Shown here in pieces: positions 19,617-28,119 of a stretch of 64,000 bases of DNA. Under the pieces are notes generated by a model. That model was given only the letters and a program-made list of their open reading frames with translations, had not been told where the DNA came from and made no database searches. Position 1 is the stretch's first letter, and each line of letters starts with the position of its first letter. The stretch comes from Janthinobacterium lividum (GTDB taxonomy: Bacteria; Pseudomonadota; Gammaproteobacteria; Burkholderiales; Burkholderiaceae_D): assembly GCF_034424625.1 (NCBI RefSeq), contig NZ_CP139976.1, positions 3,348,001 through 3,412,000 on the forward strand, written 5' to 3'. The position numbers were made by a program, and so were the translations under genes.

Positions 19617-20354
19617 ATGCCTGAAAACGCTATCCCCCAAGTACCGCAACCTGACGACGCCGTCGTCGGCAAGGAGGCGGGCGCGCAGATGCTGGCCACG
19701 GCCTGCGCCGCGCGCGACGCCTTCTATGCCACCCTGGGCGGCATGGACGCCGACGTGCTGGCGCCGCTGGTCAACCCCGCCTTCATGGGCGGCCCGCGCT
19801 GGCCATCGTTGCGCCAGGCCTGGAGGGTGATCCGACGGAGTGATTCCATCCTCATCGCCAGCGATGGCTTGAGCGATCCGTTCGAGGATGACGACGACGT
19901 ATTCGTCCCGCGCGGCCATCTGCTGGAAGTGTGCATCGAGGCGCCGCTGTCCGCCTTCGACGGCAAGGAAGTGGCGCATTCCTGGCTCTTCGACGTCATT
20001 TACCAGGTCAGCCAGAACGTGGCCGACCATGGCTCCATCGATTTGCTGGTGCAGCGCCATGGCAGCGTGTCGATGGTGCTGGACTTGCAGCAGGCACCGG
20101 AGGGACTGGAAGACGAAAACGAACAGGTGGCTGTGCTGCTGGCCCAGGGCGCAAGCAGCATTCCCCCATCCTTCGACACGCCGTATGGCGAAGTGCTGCT
20201 GCTGACGCTTACCGTGCTGCAGCCGGCCGAACTGGCGTACATCAGCGAAGCGGACGACAAGGCCCGATCGCGGCGCGACCTGGCCGCCGCGCTGGTCGTG
20301 TCGCCGACGGGCCACCTGAGCGTGGCCAGGCGGCCGGCCGTCATTCCCCGCTAG
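19617..20354 (+). CDS. SUFU-like (suppressor of fused) domain protein, tentative
   Basis: The 245-residue acidic protein has IASDGLSDPFEDDDDVFVPR, then HLLEVCIEAPLSAFDG, SWLFDVIYQVSQNVADHG, and GSVSMVLDLQQAP. The order 'xxTxGLSDP, LEVxIE, WxxxxxxxxxQ' fits bacterial SUFU-domain proteins, several of which are antitoxin/immunity proteins of polymorphic toxin systems. No toxin is adjacent. The ATG at 19617 lacks a strong ribosome binding site (AAAGAG is 9 bases upstream). The last 14 bases overlap the convergent TPR gene. Confidence 0.5.
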   Translation: MPENAIPQVPQPDDAVVGKEAGAQMLATACAARDAFYATLGGMDADVLAPLVNPAFMGGPRWPSLRQAWRVIRRSDSILIASDGLSDPFEDDDDVFVPRGHLLEVCIEAPLSAFDGKEVAHSWLFDVIYQVSQNVADHGSIDLLVQRHGSVSMVLDLQQAPEGLEDENEQVAVLLAQGASSIPPSFDTPYGEVLLLTLTVLQPAELAYISEADDKARSRRDLAAALVVSPTGHLSVARRPAVIPR

Positions 20355-21030
20355 GCTGTTCGACGGGCGGCACGGCCGGTTCTGGTGGTGTTTCCTTCGC
20401 TTCCATGACGGCCGGCGGCGGCTCGCTCCACTTGCCCGCCGCCTTCAGCTTGTTCTTCAGGCCCGGCAGGGGAAACCCCAGGGCATAGGCTTTTTGCGCG
20501 TGCACGCTGGCCTTCTCGTATTCCTTCTTCTTCACATACATCAGGCCCAGGTTGTACTGGATGGTGGCCTGCTCGGGTGCCAGGCGGCTGGCCGCGTCCA
20601 GCTGTTCCAGCGCCGTCGCGTCCTGGCCCGTGGAGAGCAAATAGCTGCCATACACCATGCGCGCCGTCACGTCGTGCGGCGCGAAGGCGATCGCCCGCTC
20701 AAAATAGCAGCTGACCGTGTAGCGGGCGCCGGGCGGCTGCGCGCTTTTCAGGCGCAAGCCCAGCTTGGCCATCGAGGCCAGCGCCCGGTGGTGATTCGGG
20801 AAGTGCTCCAATGTGTAGCTGATGTCGGCGCCCAGGCTGCCCGTCAGGCCCTGCGCGAGCGTTTCCACTGCCCGCGAAAAATGGAACTTTTCGACCACGG
20901 ACAGGCCGGCGCGGTCGTCCGCGCTCGTATAGTCGCCGCCCGGCGTATGCTTGAAGTAGGGCGGACAATCGGCGGCGCCGGCGCCGGCGCAGCAGGCGGC
21001 GAGGGCGCAGGCTAACAAGGGATGCTTCAT
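20341..21030 (-). CDS. secreted tetratricopeptide-repeat protein at the end of an exopolysaccharide operon
   Basis: The 229-residue protein has a signal peptide (MKHPLLACALAACCAGAGAA), a middle region with two or three TPR units (ARMVYGSYLLSTGQDATALEQLDAASRLAPE, then ATIQYNLGLMYVKKKEYEKASVHAQKAY) and a proline/glutamate-rich tail. It probably acts in the periplasm as a scaffold. Its start overlaps the stop of the preceding glycosyltransferase (ATGA), so it is the last gene of the leftward exopolysaccharide operon. It could serve assembly or export of the polymer. It converges on the SUFU-like gene with a 14-bp overlap. Confidence 0.7.
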   Translation of the reverse strand: MKHPLLACALAACCAGAGAADCPPYFKHTPGGDYTSADDRAGLSVVEKFHFSRAVETLAQGLTGSLGADISYTLEHFPNHHRALASMAKLGLRLKSAQPPGARYTVSCYFERAIAFAPHDVTARMVYGSYLLSTGQDATALEQLDAASRLAPEQATIQYNLGLMYVKKKEYEKASVHAQKAYALGFPLPGLKNKLKAAGKWSEPPPAVMEAKETPPEPAVPPVEQPSGE

Positions 21031-22331
21031 GTCGGGCTCCTGTGACTGACCTGGTCCAGCAAATCGGCCAGGGCATTGCTGCGGGCTTGCCGCGATTGCA
21101 GGGCGATGGCGGCGGGGCTGGCCAGCGGCGCGCGCCCCTGGCGCGCCAGTTCCAGGAAGCGCAGCAGGGCGCGCGCGCAGTCGCTGCTCGATGCCAGCTG
21201 GCCGATGGTGTCGATGCCGCAGTGGCGCAGCTTGGCCGCGCTGTCGCCCGCCAGGTCGGTCAGCGCCAGGATGGGCCGGCGGCAGCGCAGGTATTCATAC
21301 AGCTTGGCGGGAATCTGCCCGTTGCAGTTGGCCGCCTGCAGCAGCAGCAGGCCGTCGGCGGCCAGCATTTCCTGCAGCGCCGCGCCATGCGGCTGCAACG
21401 GTTCCAGGCTGACCAGGTCGAGGATGCCGTATTTCGCCAGCAATCCCGCCAGCCACGCATCGTGGCCCGTGGCGCGCAGCACCAGCTGGAAATTGCGGGC
21501 ATGCAGCACGCCGTCGTGGCGCAGCCGCGCCAGGGCTTCGAACAGCGCTTGCGGATCGCGCTCGGACGGGTAGATCACGCCGCTGTGCAGCAGCAGGAAG
21601 CGGCTGCGCTGGCCGCGCGGCCCGTCCGGCGGCGCGGCGCCCTCGTCATCGTCGTGGCCATTTTCGATCAGGCAGAAGCGCTCGCGCCCCACCTGTGCCA
21701 GGCGCCGCTGGTGCGCCGCGATGGCGCCCGGCGTGGTGCAGACGATGGCCGCGCTGCGCGCCGCGATGCGCTGTTCGATCCACGCATGCATGCGGTGCAG
21801 GCGCGGTTCGGGCGGATACGGCGCCAGCGGGTCGCTGTCATCGAGCATCGGGTCGCGCTGGTCGGCGATCCATGGCAGGCCGCTGAGTTTTTGCAGGGTC
21901 AGCGCGATCAGGTGCGCCGTGGCGATCGGATACGTCGACCAGATGGCATCGGGGCGGTACTCGCGGATCATGCGCAGGCCGGCCGGCACGGCGCTCAGCC
22001 ACCAGGAACTCCAGCGGTCGGGCAGCGCCAGGCAGCGCGGGTAGCGCCCGGCGATGGCCAAGTGGCGCGCCGCGTCCAGCGCCAGGGTGCGCCGCACGGT
22101 GGCTTGCGCGCCGATCTGCGCCAGCTGCGAGTCGCCCCGCTGCGTATACGCGAACGGCGCGGGACTGAGCACGAGCGGCTGCCAGCCGCAGTCGGGCAGA
22201 TGGCGCGCAAAGCCCAGGGTGCGCAGGATGCCGCTGCCGCCGGCCAGCGGCGGAAAATGGTAGGCGACCATCAGCACCCGTTTTGGTCGGGCTGCGTTCG
22301 GTCGGGCCGCGCTCGGCTTGAGCGCTAGCAT
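21027..22331 (-). CDS. GT4-like glycosyltransferase, exopolysaccharide locus
   Basis: The 434-residue protein has the GT-B fold: an N-terminal acceptor domain opening with VLMVAYHFPPLAGGSGILRTLGFARHLP and a C-terminal donor domain with RDPQALFEALARLRHDGVL and LLLLQAANCNGQIPAKLYEYLRCRRPILAL. The latter replaces the usual E-G-F-G-EAMA loop of GT4 enzymes but keeps the position of the sugar-nucleotide glutamate (LYEYL). The start at 22331 (MLALKPS) overlaps the stop of the hydrolase 1 gene by seven bases. It likely transfers a sugar during repeat-unit synthesis at the cytoplasmic face. Donor and acceptor are unknown. Confidence 0.8.
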   Translation of the reverse strand: MLALKPSAARPNAARPKRVLMVAYHFPPLAGGSGILRTLGFARHLPDCGWQPLVLSPAPFAYTQRGDSQLAQIGAQATVRRTLALDAARHLAIAGRYPRCLALPDRWSSWWLSAVPAGLRMIREYRPDAIWSTYPIATAHLIALTLQKLSGLPWIADQRDPMLDDSDPLAPYPPEPRLHRMHAWIEQRIAARSAAIVCTTPGAIAAHQRRLAQVGRERFCLIENGHDDDEGAAPPDGPRGQRSRFLLLHSGVIYPSERDPQALFEALARLRHDGVLHARNFQLVLRATGHDAWLAGLLAKYGILDLVSLEPLQPHGAALQEMLAADGLLLLQAANCNGQIPAKLYEYLRCRRPILALTDLAGDSAAKLRHCGIDTIGQLASSSDCARALLRFLELARQGRAPLASPAAIALQSRQARSNALADLLDQVSHRSPT

Positions 22332-23212
22332 GACTGCAGCCACCGCGCGCACAGCTGCTCCACTTCGCCGCGCCAGGCGGCGCTGGCGAACGTATGGTTG
22401 GCGCCATCGACCTGCGCCTGCGTCCATTGCGGGCGGGCGGCCACGGCGCGCCAGGCAGGATCGCCATCGAGCAGGGCTTGCCACTCGCGCGCGCCCAGGT
22501 CGTCGCCGCTGAGGATCAGCAGTACCTTGCCCTGGAATTGCGCCAGCGCCCGCAGCAGGGCTGGCGCGGGCGCGTCGTCTTCCGGCGTTGCCGGTTCTTG
22601 CATGGCGGCGGCCACCTGCCGCAGCGAGGCCAGGCTGGCGCCCAGTCGCAGTCCGCCGCTGGCCAGCTTGCGCCAGAAACCGCCTTGCAGCAGGCGTGGC
22701 AGATAATAGTGGCGCAGGGTGGCGCGCGCCAGGCCGGCGCTGCTGCGCACCCACGGGTTGAGCAGGACCAGCGCTTTGACGCGCGCGTCATGTGGCGCAT
22801 GGCAGGCGGCGGCCGTGGCGCCGTCGCACAAGCCCCACAGCGCCACTTCGCGCAAGGCCGGCACGGCATCGAAGAATTGTGCCAGTGCACCGGCGATGTC
22901 GGGACCGGCGGCGCGGTAATCGCGCGCGCTGCCCTCGCTGTCGCCCATGCCGCGCAAGTCGAAACGCAGCACGGGCCAGCCTTGCGCTGCCAGGGCGCGG
23001 GCCAGCAAGACGAACTGGCGGTGGCTGCCGGCGCGGTACTGCGGCCCGCCCGTGACGATCAATACGCCGCGCTGGCCCGGCACGCCTGGCAGGCTGAGGA
23101 TGCCGGCCAGGCGCGCCTGCGCCTCGCTGTCTTCAGCTGTGCTGCGAAAGCGCAGGGCCAGCTCGCGCACGGCGTGCGCCGCGGGGCGCTGCAGGCCGTC
23201 GTCGCGCTTCAT
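22325..23212 (-). CDS. exosortase A system-associated hydrolase 1 (alpha/beta hydrolase)
   Basis: The 295-residue alpha/beta hydrolase has the oxyanion-loop sequence LIVTGGPQYRAGSHRQFVLLARALA, then LRFDLRGMGDSEG and a nucleophile elbow ALWGLCDGATAA in which a cysteine sits where serine is usual. Aspartate (SGDDLGAREW) and histidine (GANHTF) of the triad are visible. It matches the family found almost only in exosortase A loci. Function is unknown; hydrolysis or transfer of an acyl group on the acyl carrier protein or polysaccharide fits the neighbours. The ATG at 23212 overlaps the stop of hydrolase 2 (ATGA) and GGAAAGG lies upstream. Confidence 0.85.
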   Translation of the reverse strand: MKRDDGLQRPAAHAVRELALRFRSTAEDSEAQARLAGILSLPGVPGQRGVLIVTGGPQYRAGSHRQFVLLARALAAQGWPVLRFDLRGMGDSEGSARDYRAAGPDIAGALAQFFDAVPALREVALWGLCDGATAAACHAPHDARVKALVLLNPWVRSSAGLARATLRHYYLPRLLQGGFWRKLASGGLRLGASLASLRQVAAAMQEPATPEDDAPAPALLRALAQFQGKVLLILSGDDLGAREWQALLDGDPAWRAVAARPQWTQAQVDGANHTFASAAWRGEVEQLCARWLQSC

Positions 23213-24069
23213 GGCGGGGGCCTTTCCTCGTCGAGCCAGTCGCGGCACAGTTTCCGCGTGGCGTACAGCAGTTGCGGACAAGCCAGCAGTTCGCCGCTGT
23301 GCCAGAACGGGCCGTCATCGAAGCTGGCCACATGCACGGCGGCGCCGCGTTCGCGCCATTGCCGGGCCAACAGCGGCGGCGACCACGGGCCCGTTTGGTC
23401 CGCCGCGTGGTAATCGAGCCAGTAGACAGGCATGGCGGGCAGCAGCGCGGCTACGCTGACGTCATCGATGGCCTGCGCCAGTTCTGGCGCCAGCAGGTAG
23501 CCGGCCACTTCCACAGCTTCACCGTTCGCCAGCGCGGCGCGCGCCTGGCCCGGCGCTTCCTGTGTAGTCCCGGCCAGCATGCGGGTCGCCAGGCGCAGGC
23601 GCAGGAAGCGGTCGATGCTGCGCCGCCCGTCGAGTTCCGGTTGCCACAGCAGCAGGCGCGCCAGGGGCAGCGGCGGGCGGCTGGCGAAATCGAGGGCCAG
23701 CAGGGCGCCCAGGCGCAAGCCCCACACGGTCAAGGGGCCGTCGACCCGCTGCGCCATCCACGCGCAAGCCAGGTGCAGGTCGTTGTGCCAGATGTCCCAG
23801 CGCGCTTCGCCAAAGTCGCCGCTGCTGTCGCCGCAGCCAAACAGGTCGATCTGCAGCACGCTGTAGCCGGCGGCGGCAAAGGCGCGCGCCTGCGCGGCGG
23901 CCACGTGACGGCTTTTATTGAGCTCTTCGGCGAATGGATGGACGTAGAGGATGCCGCCGCGCGCGGCCTGGCCCGGTGGCGGCAGGTGCAGCAGGCAGTA
24001 GCGCTGGCCGCCGCTGGCGGGCAGGAAGAAGGGCAGCAGCGGCAAGGCGTCGAGGGCGGCGCGGTTCAT
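23209..24069 (-). CDS. exosortase A system-associated hydrolase 2 (alpha/beta hydrolase fold)
   Basis: The 286-residue protein has an alpha/beta hydrolase fold: LYVHPFAEELNKSRHVAAAQARAFAAAGYSVLQIDLFGCGDSSGDFG and then the elbow TVWGLRLGALLALDFA. The G-x-S-x-G serine is replaced by arginine (GLRLG), so it may be a non-hydrolytic partner of hydrolase 1, or the nucleophile lies elsewhere. It belongs to the second hydrolase family tied to exosortase A clusters. Start and stop both overlap neighbours (ATGA with the acyl carrier protein gene upstream and with hydrolase 1 downstream), pointing to a stable stoichiometric set. Confidence 0.85.
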   Translation of the reverse strand: MNRAALDALPLLPFFLPASGGQRYCLLHLPPPGQAARGGILYVHPFAEELNKSRHVAAAQARAFAAAGYSVLQIDLFGCGDSSGDFGEARWDIWHNDLHLACAWMAQRVDGPLTVWGLRLGALLALDFASRPPLPLARLLLWQPELDGRRSIDRFLRLRLATRMLAGTTQEAPGQARAALANGEAVEVAGYLLAPELAQAIDDVSVAALLPAMPVYWLDYHAADQTGPWSPPLLARQWRERGAAVHVASFDDGPFWHSGELLACPQLLYATRKLCRDWLDEERPPP

Positions 24070-24311
24070 GGTCGCAGCTTTGCAAACACGAAATCATGCA
24101 GGGTGCCCACGGTGGCGAAGTGGCGCGCGTGGATATCGTCGTCGGCGACGCTGATGCCGAAATGGTCTTCCAGCGCGGCGATCACGCCGATCACGGCCAT
24201 CGAGTCGAGTTCCGGCACGCTGCCCAGGAGCGGCGTGTGGGCCTCCAGCACGCGCCCGTTCAAGCCCAGGGTGGTGTCGAGGATGTGCTTTACTGCTTCA
24301 AGATGCGGCAT
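24066..24311 (-). CDS. acyl carrier protein of the exopolysaccharide locus
   Basis: This 81-residue protein has the phosphopantetheine attachment motif LDSMAVIGVIAALEDHFGI with Ser37, and the four-helix acyl-carrier layout. It carries an activated group as a thioester on a 4'-phosphopantetheine arm in the cytoplasm. It sits between a GNAT gene and two hydrolase genes, and an AMP-forming ligase that could load it starts the divergent operon. This makes a dedicated carrier-bound tailoring step more likely than a role in fatty acid synthesis. The start at 24311 lies inside the 3' end of the GNAT gene (22-bp overlap). Confidence 0.9.
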   Translation of the reverse strand: MPHLEAVKHILDTTLGLNGRVLEAHTPLLGSVPELDSMAVIGVIAALEDHFGISVADDDIHARHFATVGTLHDFVFAKLRP

Positions 24312-25087
24312 GTCAGCTCCAGGGAAGGGTAGTGCGGCAGGGACGACGTATCGAAGGCCAGGCAGGGGATATCGCCGGGGCGGCGCGACAGATGCAGGTA
24401 AGGCGGCAGGCTGGCGGCCATGGCTTGCCAGCGGCCGCAGCGGATAAACGTGGCCGTGCCAAGCGCGTGCGTGCCCAGGCGCGCATGGGCGCCCAGCGAG
24501 GCGCGGTTGAAGCGCGAAATGCGGCTGCACGACCAGCGCACGCCCTGCGCGTACAGCACGGCGTTGGCTTCTTCCCACAGGCGCGCGAAGACCAGGCCGC
24601 CCCGTTGTTCCGGATGCACCCACACGTCCAGGTCCCACGACGACTGCTGCGACGCCAGCGCATAGCGGGCGCGCACCTCGTCTTCCTGGCAGCCGTGGCG
24701 CAGCAGCCAGATCCAGCCGGCCATGCCGCTCTTGTTCCGCGCCACCAGGCATTGCGCGCCCTGGCGATAGCGTTCGCCCAGCGCGCCGGGCCGGCGCTCG
24801 GGACCGGGGGGCAAGTCCGCTTCCGCCAGGCAGGGCGTCACCGTGATCGACTGGCCGCGCCCGCCGCACAGCGAACCGGGCGCCACGGCTTGCGCGACGA
24901 ATTGATAACGATATAGCGCGCAGCGCCCGCCCGGCATGCGGGCCAGCAGCCGGGCCACGGCCAGCCAGGCGCTGTCGCGCCAGCTCAGCTGGCGAAGGCT
25001 GTCGGCTAGCCGTTGCAGCAGGGGAAATCGCAGGGACAGGGCCATGGCGGTCGGGGATGGGGCGGCTATGCAGCCAACGCTGTCCAT
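24290..25087 (-). CDS. GNAT-like N-acyltransferase, exopolysaccharide locus
   Basis: The 265-residue protein has a C-terminal half of GNAT type: CLVARNKSGMAGWIWLLRHG, SSWDLDVWVHPEQRGGLVFARLWEEAN (the acyl-CoA or acyl-ACP binding loop region), then NRASLGAHARLGTHALGTATF. It begins the leftward operon, ahead of the acyl carrier protein, so it may transfer the ACP-bound group to an amino sugar. ATGs at 25087 and 25045 (MALSLRFPLL) are both possible; neither has a strong ribosome binding site. About 85 bp separate it from the FNR-type box. Confidence 0.7.
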   Translation of the reverse strand: MDSVGCIAAPSPTAMALSLRFPLLQRLADSLRQLSWRDSAWLAVARLLARMPGGRCALYRYQFVAQAVAPGSLCGGRGQSITVTPCLAEADLPPGPERRPGALGERYRQGAQCLVARNKSGMAGWIWLLRHGCQEDEVRARYALASQQSSWDLDVWVHPEQRGGLVFARLWEEANAVLYAQGVRWSCSRISRFNRASLGAHARLGTHALGTATFIRCGRWQAMAASLPPYLHLSRRPGDIPCLAFDTSSLPHYPSLELTCRILKQ

Positions 25088-25171
25088 TAGAGCGCAGCGG
25101 CCCGGGGCCGATGTTGCGCGGCCTCAAGCATTGCGCCGGATCGGCGGCCGGCCGCCGCGAGAGGCGCTTAC

Positions 25172-25185
25172 TTGATAAAAATCAA
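25172..25185. promoter_or_regulatory. perfect FNR/ANR-type box between divergent exopolysaccharide operons
   Basis: TTGAT-AAAA-ATCAA matches the FNR consensus TTGATnnnnATCAA at every defined base. It lies 71 bp before the AMP-ligase start and 85 bp before the GNAT start. A weak -10 (AATCAT, 25208-25213) would place the box centre near -41.5, the class II activation position, for the rightward operon. Oxygen-dependent control of the exopolysaccharide tailoring genes is inferred. Confidence 0.6.
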
Positions 25186-25255
25186 CACTGCCGCGCCCGT
25201 TTGTCCCAATCATAGGGGATGCATGACCTGGCATGCCGAGCAGAGGGGCGAAACG

Positions 25256-26866
25256 ATGGCGACACTGATACACGATCTGATCTTCGAAACGGCGCAGCGC
25301 GCCCCCCACGCGCCGGCCCTGTCGTGGCAGGGCGAGGAAATAGGCTATGCCGCGCTGGCGCAGTCCGTGCGCGAGGCGGCCGGCAGTTTGCTGACCCTGG
25401 GCTTGCAGCGTGGCGCGCGCGTGGCCGTGTACCTGGAAAAACGCCCGGAAAACGTCAGCGCCATGTTCGGTACTGCGGCCGCCGGCGGCGTCTTCGTGCC
25501 CGTCAATCCGCTGCTCAAGCCGGACCAGGTGGCCTACATCCTGGCCGATTGCAATGTGACCATCCTCGTCACGTCGCGCGAACGCCTGGCGCAGCTGGGT
25601 CCGGCGCTGGCCGCCTGTCCGGACTTGCGGACGGTGCTGCTGACGGGCGAAGGGCATGCGGAGTCCAGCCTGGACAAGGTCCGCGTGCTGCCGTGGACTG
25701 CGGTGCCCACCAATGTGCCCGCCTCTGGTGCGCCCGTACCCAAGCCGCATGCGGCGATCGACATCGATATGGCCGCCATTTTATATACCTCCGGCAGCAC
25801 GGGGCGGCCGAAAGGCGTGGTGCTGTCGCACCGCAACATGCTGGCGGGCGCGCTCAGCGTGTCGGGCTACCTGCGCAACGCGCCGGAGGACCGCATTTTA
25901 TGCGTCCTGCCGCTCAGTTTTGACTATGGCTTGAGCCAGCTGACGACGGCGTTTGCCAGCGGCGCCTGCGCCGTGCTGATGAATTATCTGCTGCTGCGCG
26001 ATATCGTCGAAGCCGTGGAGCAGGAAGCCATCACGGGCCTGGCCGCCGTGCCGCCCCTGTGGGTGCAGCTGTCGCAGCTGAGCTGGCCATTGTCCACGCC
26101 CTTGCGCTACATCACCAATTCGGGCGGCGTGATGCAGCGCGCCACGCTCGACAAGCTGCGCCAGTCGCTGCCGCGCACGCAGGTCTACCTGATGTATGGC
26201 TTGACGGAAGCGTTCCGCTCGACCTACCTGGCGCCGGAACAGCTGGAGCGGCGCCCCGATTCCATCGGGCAAGCGATTCCCAACGCGGAAGTGCTGGTGC
26301 TGCGTCCGGATGGCAGCGTGTGCGACGCGGACGAGCCGGGAGAACTGGTGCACCGCGGCGCGCTGGTGGCGCTCGGCTACTGGAACGATGCGGCGCGCAC
26401 GGCCGAACGCTTCAAGCCGCTGCCGCCGCAGGCCAGCGGCCTGGTGCTGCCGGAACTGGCCGTCTGGTCGGGCGACACGGTGCGCCGCGATGCGGATGGC
26501 TATCTGTATTTCGTGGGCCGCAGCGATGACATGATCAAGACGTCCGGCTACCGGGTCAGCCCGGCCGAGATCGAGGAAGTGGCGTATGCAAGCGGGCTGG
26601 TGGGCGAAGCGGCCGCGCTGGGCTTGCCCCACGCCGTGCTGGGCCAGGCCATTGCCTTGCTCGTCACGCCCGCGCCCGGTGTGGAATTGCTGCGCGACAG
26701 CGTGCTGGCGGCCTGCCGCGCTCGCTTGCCCAGCTATATGGTGCCGCTGTGGGTGGAAATCCGCAACGGCGTGCTGCCGCGCAATCCGAACGGCAAGATC
26801 GACCGTCCCTTGCTGGCCAGGGAACTGGCACGCGCGTATGCGGTCCAAACAGGAGATGCCGCATGA
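25256..26866 (+). CDS. exosortase A-associated AMP-forming acyl ligase
   Basis: The 536-residue enzyme has the ANL superfamily motifs in order: LYTSGSTGRPKGVVLSHRN near 175, YGLTEAFRST near 320, SGDTVRRDADGYLYFVGRSDDMIKTSGYRVSP near 410-440, and the terminal lysine in NPNGKIDRPLL. It would adenylate a carboxylic acid and load it on CoA or, more likely here, on the acyl carrier protein of the divergent operon. GAGGGG seven bases before the ATG at 25256 fixes the start; an upstream in-frame ATG at 25172 falls in the FNR box. The stop overlaps the decarboxylase start (ATGA). Its family is restricted mostly to exosortase A loci. Confidence 0.9.
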   Translation: MATLIHDLIFETAQRAPHAPALSWQGEEIGYAALAQSVREAAGSLLTLGLQRGARVAVYLEKRPENVSAMFGTAAAGGVFVPVNPLLKPDQVAYILADCNVTILVTSRERLAQLGPALAACPDLRTVLLTGEGHAESSLDKVRVLPWTAVPTNVPASGAPVPKPHAAIDIDMAAILYTSGSTGRPKGVVLSHRNMLAGALSVSGYLRNAPEDRILCVLPLSFDYGLSQLTTAFASGACAVLMNYLLLRDIVEAVEQEAITGLAAVPPLWVQLSQLSWPLSTPLRYITNSGGVMQRATLDKLRQSLPRTQVYLMYGLTEAFRSTYLAPEQLERRPDSIGQAIPNAEVLVLRPDGSVCDADEPGELVHRGALVALGYWNDAARTAERFKPLPPQASGLVLPELAVWSGDTVRRDADGYLYFVGRSDDMIKTSGYRVSPAEIEEVAYASGLVGEAAALGLPHAVLGQAIALLVTPAPGVELLRDSVLAACRARLPSYMVPLWVEIRNGVLPRNPNGKIDRPLLARELARAYAVQTGDAA

Positions 26867-28119
26867 AGGACTTGATTCACTCGAACAATACGGAATTGCC
26901 GCCGCACCCACCGCTGCGCCAGTTTGCGGTGGAAAACGACATGCTGCTGGTCGGCGGCATGCCCCTGCGCCGGCTGGCCCAGCGGGTGGGCAGCACGCCG
27001 TTCTACGCTTATGAGCGGGCGCACATCGCGCGGCGCGTGGCGCAATTGCGCGCCGCCTTGCCCGCTGGTGTGCACGTGCATTACGCCATGAAGGCCAACC
27101 CCATGCCGGCCGTGGTGCAGTGGCTGGCGGGCCTGGTCGACGGCATTGACGTGGCGTCCGGCGGCGAACTGGCCACCGCGCTCGATACGCCCATGCCGGC
27201 CGAACGCATCAGTTTTGCGGGGCCGGGCAAGAGCGACGCAGAACTGGCGCGGGCCGTGGCGGCTGGCGTGCTGATCAACGTGGAGTCTGGCGCCCAGCTG
27301 GAAAGGGTGGCGCTGGCCAGTGAACGGCTGGGCGTGACGGCCAGGGTGGCCGTGCGCGTGAATCCCGATTTCGCCTTGCGCCGCACGGGCATGCGCATGG
27401 GTGGCGGCGCGCAGCCGTTTGGCGTCGATGCGGCCCTCGTGCCGGCATTGCTGGGCCGCATCGGCCAGCTGGGGCTTGATTTTCACGGCTTTCACCTGTA
27501 TGCAGGTTCGCAAAGCCTGTCGGCGACGGCCCTGGCCGAAGCGCAGGCCCTGAGCGTGCAGCTGGCCCTGCAACTGGCCGACAGCGCGCCATCGCCCTTG
27601 CGCACCCTGAATATCGGCGGCGGCTTCGGCATACCGTATTTTCCCGGCGACCAGGCGCTCGACCTGGCGCCCGTGGCCGCAGGCTTGCAGCGGCAGCTCG
27701 CCATCCTGGCCCAGGCGGCACCGGGCGCGCGCCTGAACCTGGAACTGGGCCGCTATCTGGTGGCCGAGGCGGGCGTGTATGTGTGCAAGGTGATCGAACG
27801 CAAGGTATCGCATGGACAAGTGTTTCTGGTGACGGATGGCGGCTTGCACCATCATTTGGCGGCCTCGGGCAATTTTGGCCAGTTGATCCGCAAGAATTAC
27901 CCGGTCGCCATCGGCAACCGGCTGCAGGGCGGGGCGCGCGAAGTGGCATCCGTCGTGGGACCGTTGTGCACGCCGCTGGACTTGCTGGCCGACCAGATGG
28001 AGATGGCGCGCGCTGAAGAGGGCGACCTGGTAGTGGTGTTCCAGTCGGGCGCGTATGGCTTGACGGCCAGTCCGACGGCCTTTCTCGGCCATCCGCTGCC
28101 GGCCGAGGTACTCGTATGA
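26863..28119 (+). CDS. exosortase A-associated PLP-dependent decarboxylase (LysA/ODC fold III)
   Basis: The 418-residue enzyme has the fold-type III pattern of diaminopimelate and ornithine decarboxylases: the PLP lysine (HVHYAMKANP, Lys77), GIDVASGGELATAL, RTGMRMGGGAQPFG, FHLYAGSQSL, the phosphate-binding loop NIGGGFGIPYF, ELGRYLVAEAGVYVCKV and a C-terminal GPLCTPLD segment supplying the dimer-interface cysteine. It would decarboxylate an amino acid to an amine. It follows the AMP-ligase gene and precedes the amidotransferase with ATGA overlaps on both sides, so the three act in one pathway. The substrate may be an amino acid or an aminoacyl group destined for the polymer. Confidence 0.9.
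   Translation: MKDLIHSNNTELPPHPPLRQFAVENDMLLVGGMPLRRLAQRVGSTPFYAYERAHIARRVAQLRAALPAGVHVHYAMKANPMPAVVQWLAGLVDGIDVASGGELATALDTPMPAERISFAGPGKSDAELARAVAAGVLINVESGAQLERVALASERLGVTARVAVRVNPDFALRRTGMRMGGGAQPFGVDAALVPALLGRIGQLGLDFHGFHLYAGSQSLSATALAEAQALSVQLALQLADSAPSPLRTLNIGGGFGIPYFPGDQALDLAPVAAGLQRQLAILAQAAPGARLNLELGRYLVAEAGVYVCKVIERKVSHGQVFLVTDGGLHHHLAASGNFGQLIRKNYPVAIGNRLQGGAREVASVVGPLCTPLDLLADQMEMARAEEGDLVVVFQSGAYGLTASPTAFLGHPLPAEVLV

Noticed and set aside
25119..25136. Sigma-54 type -24/-12 promoter (GGCC...TTGC) before the AMP-ligase gene
   Set aside because: GG and GC are 11 instead of 10 bases apart and the flanking consensus is poor.
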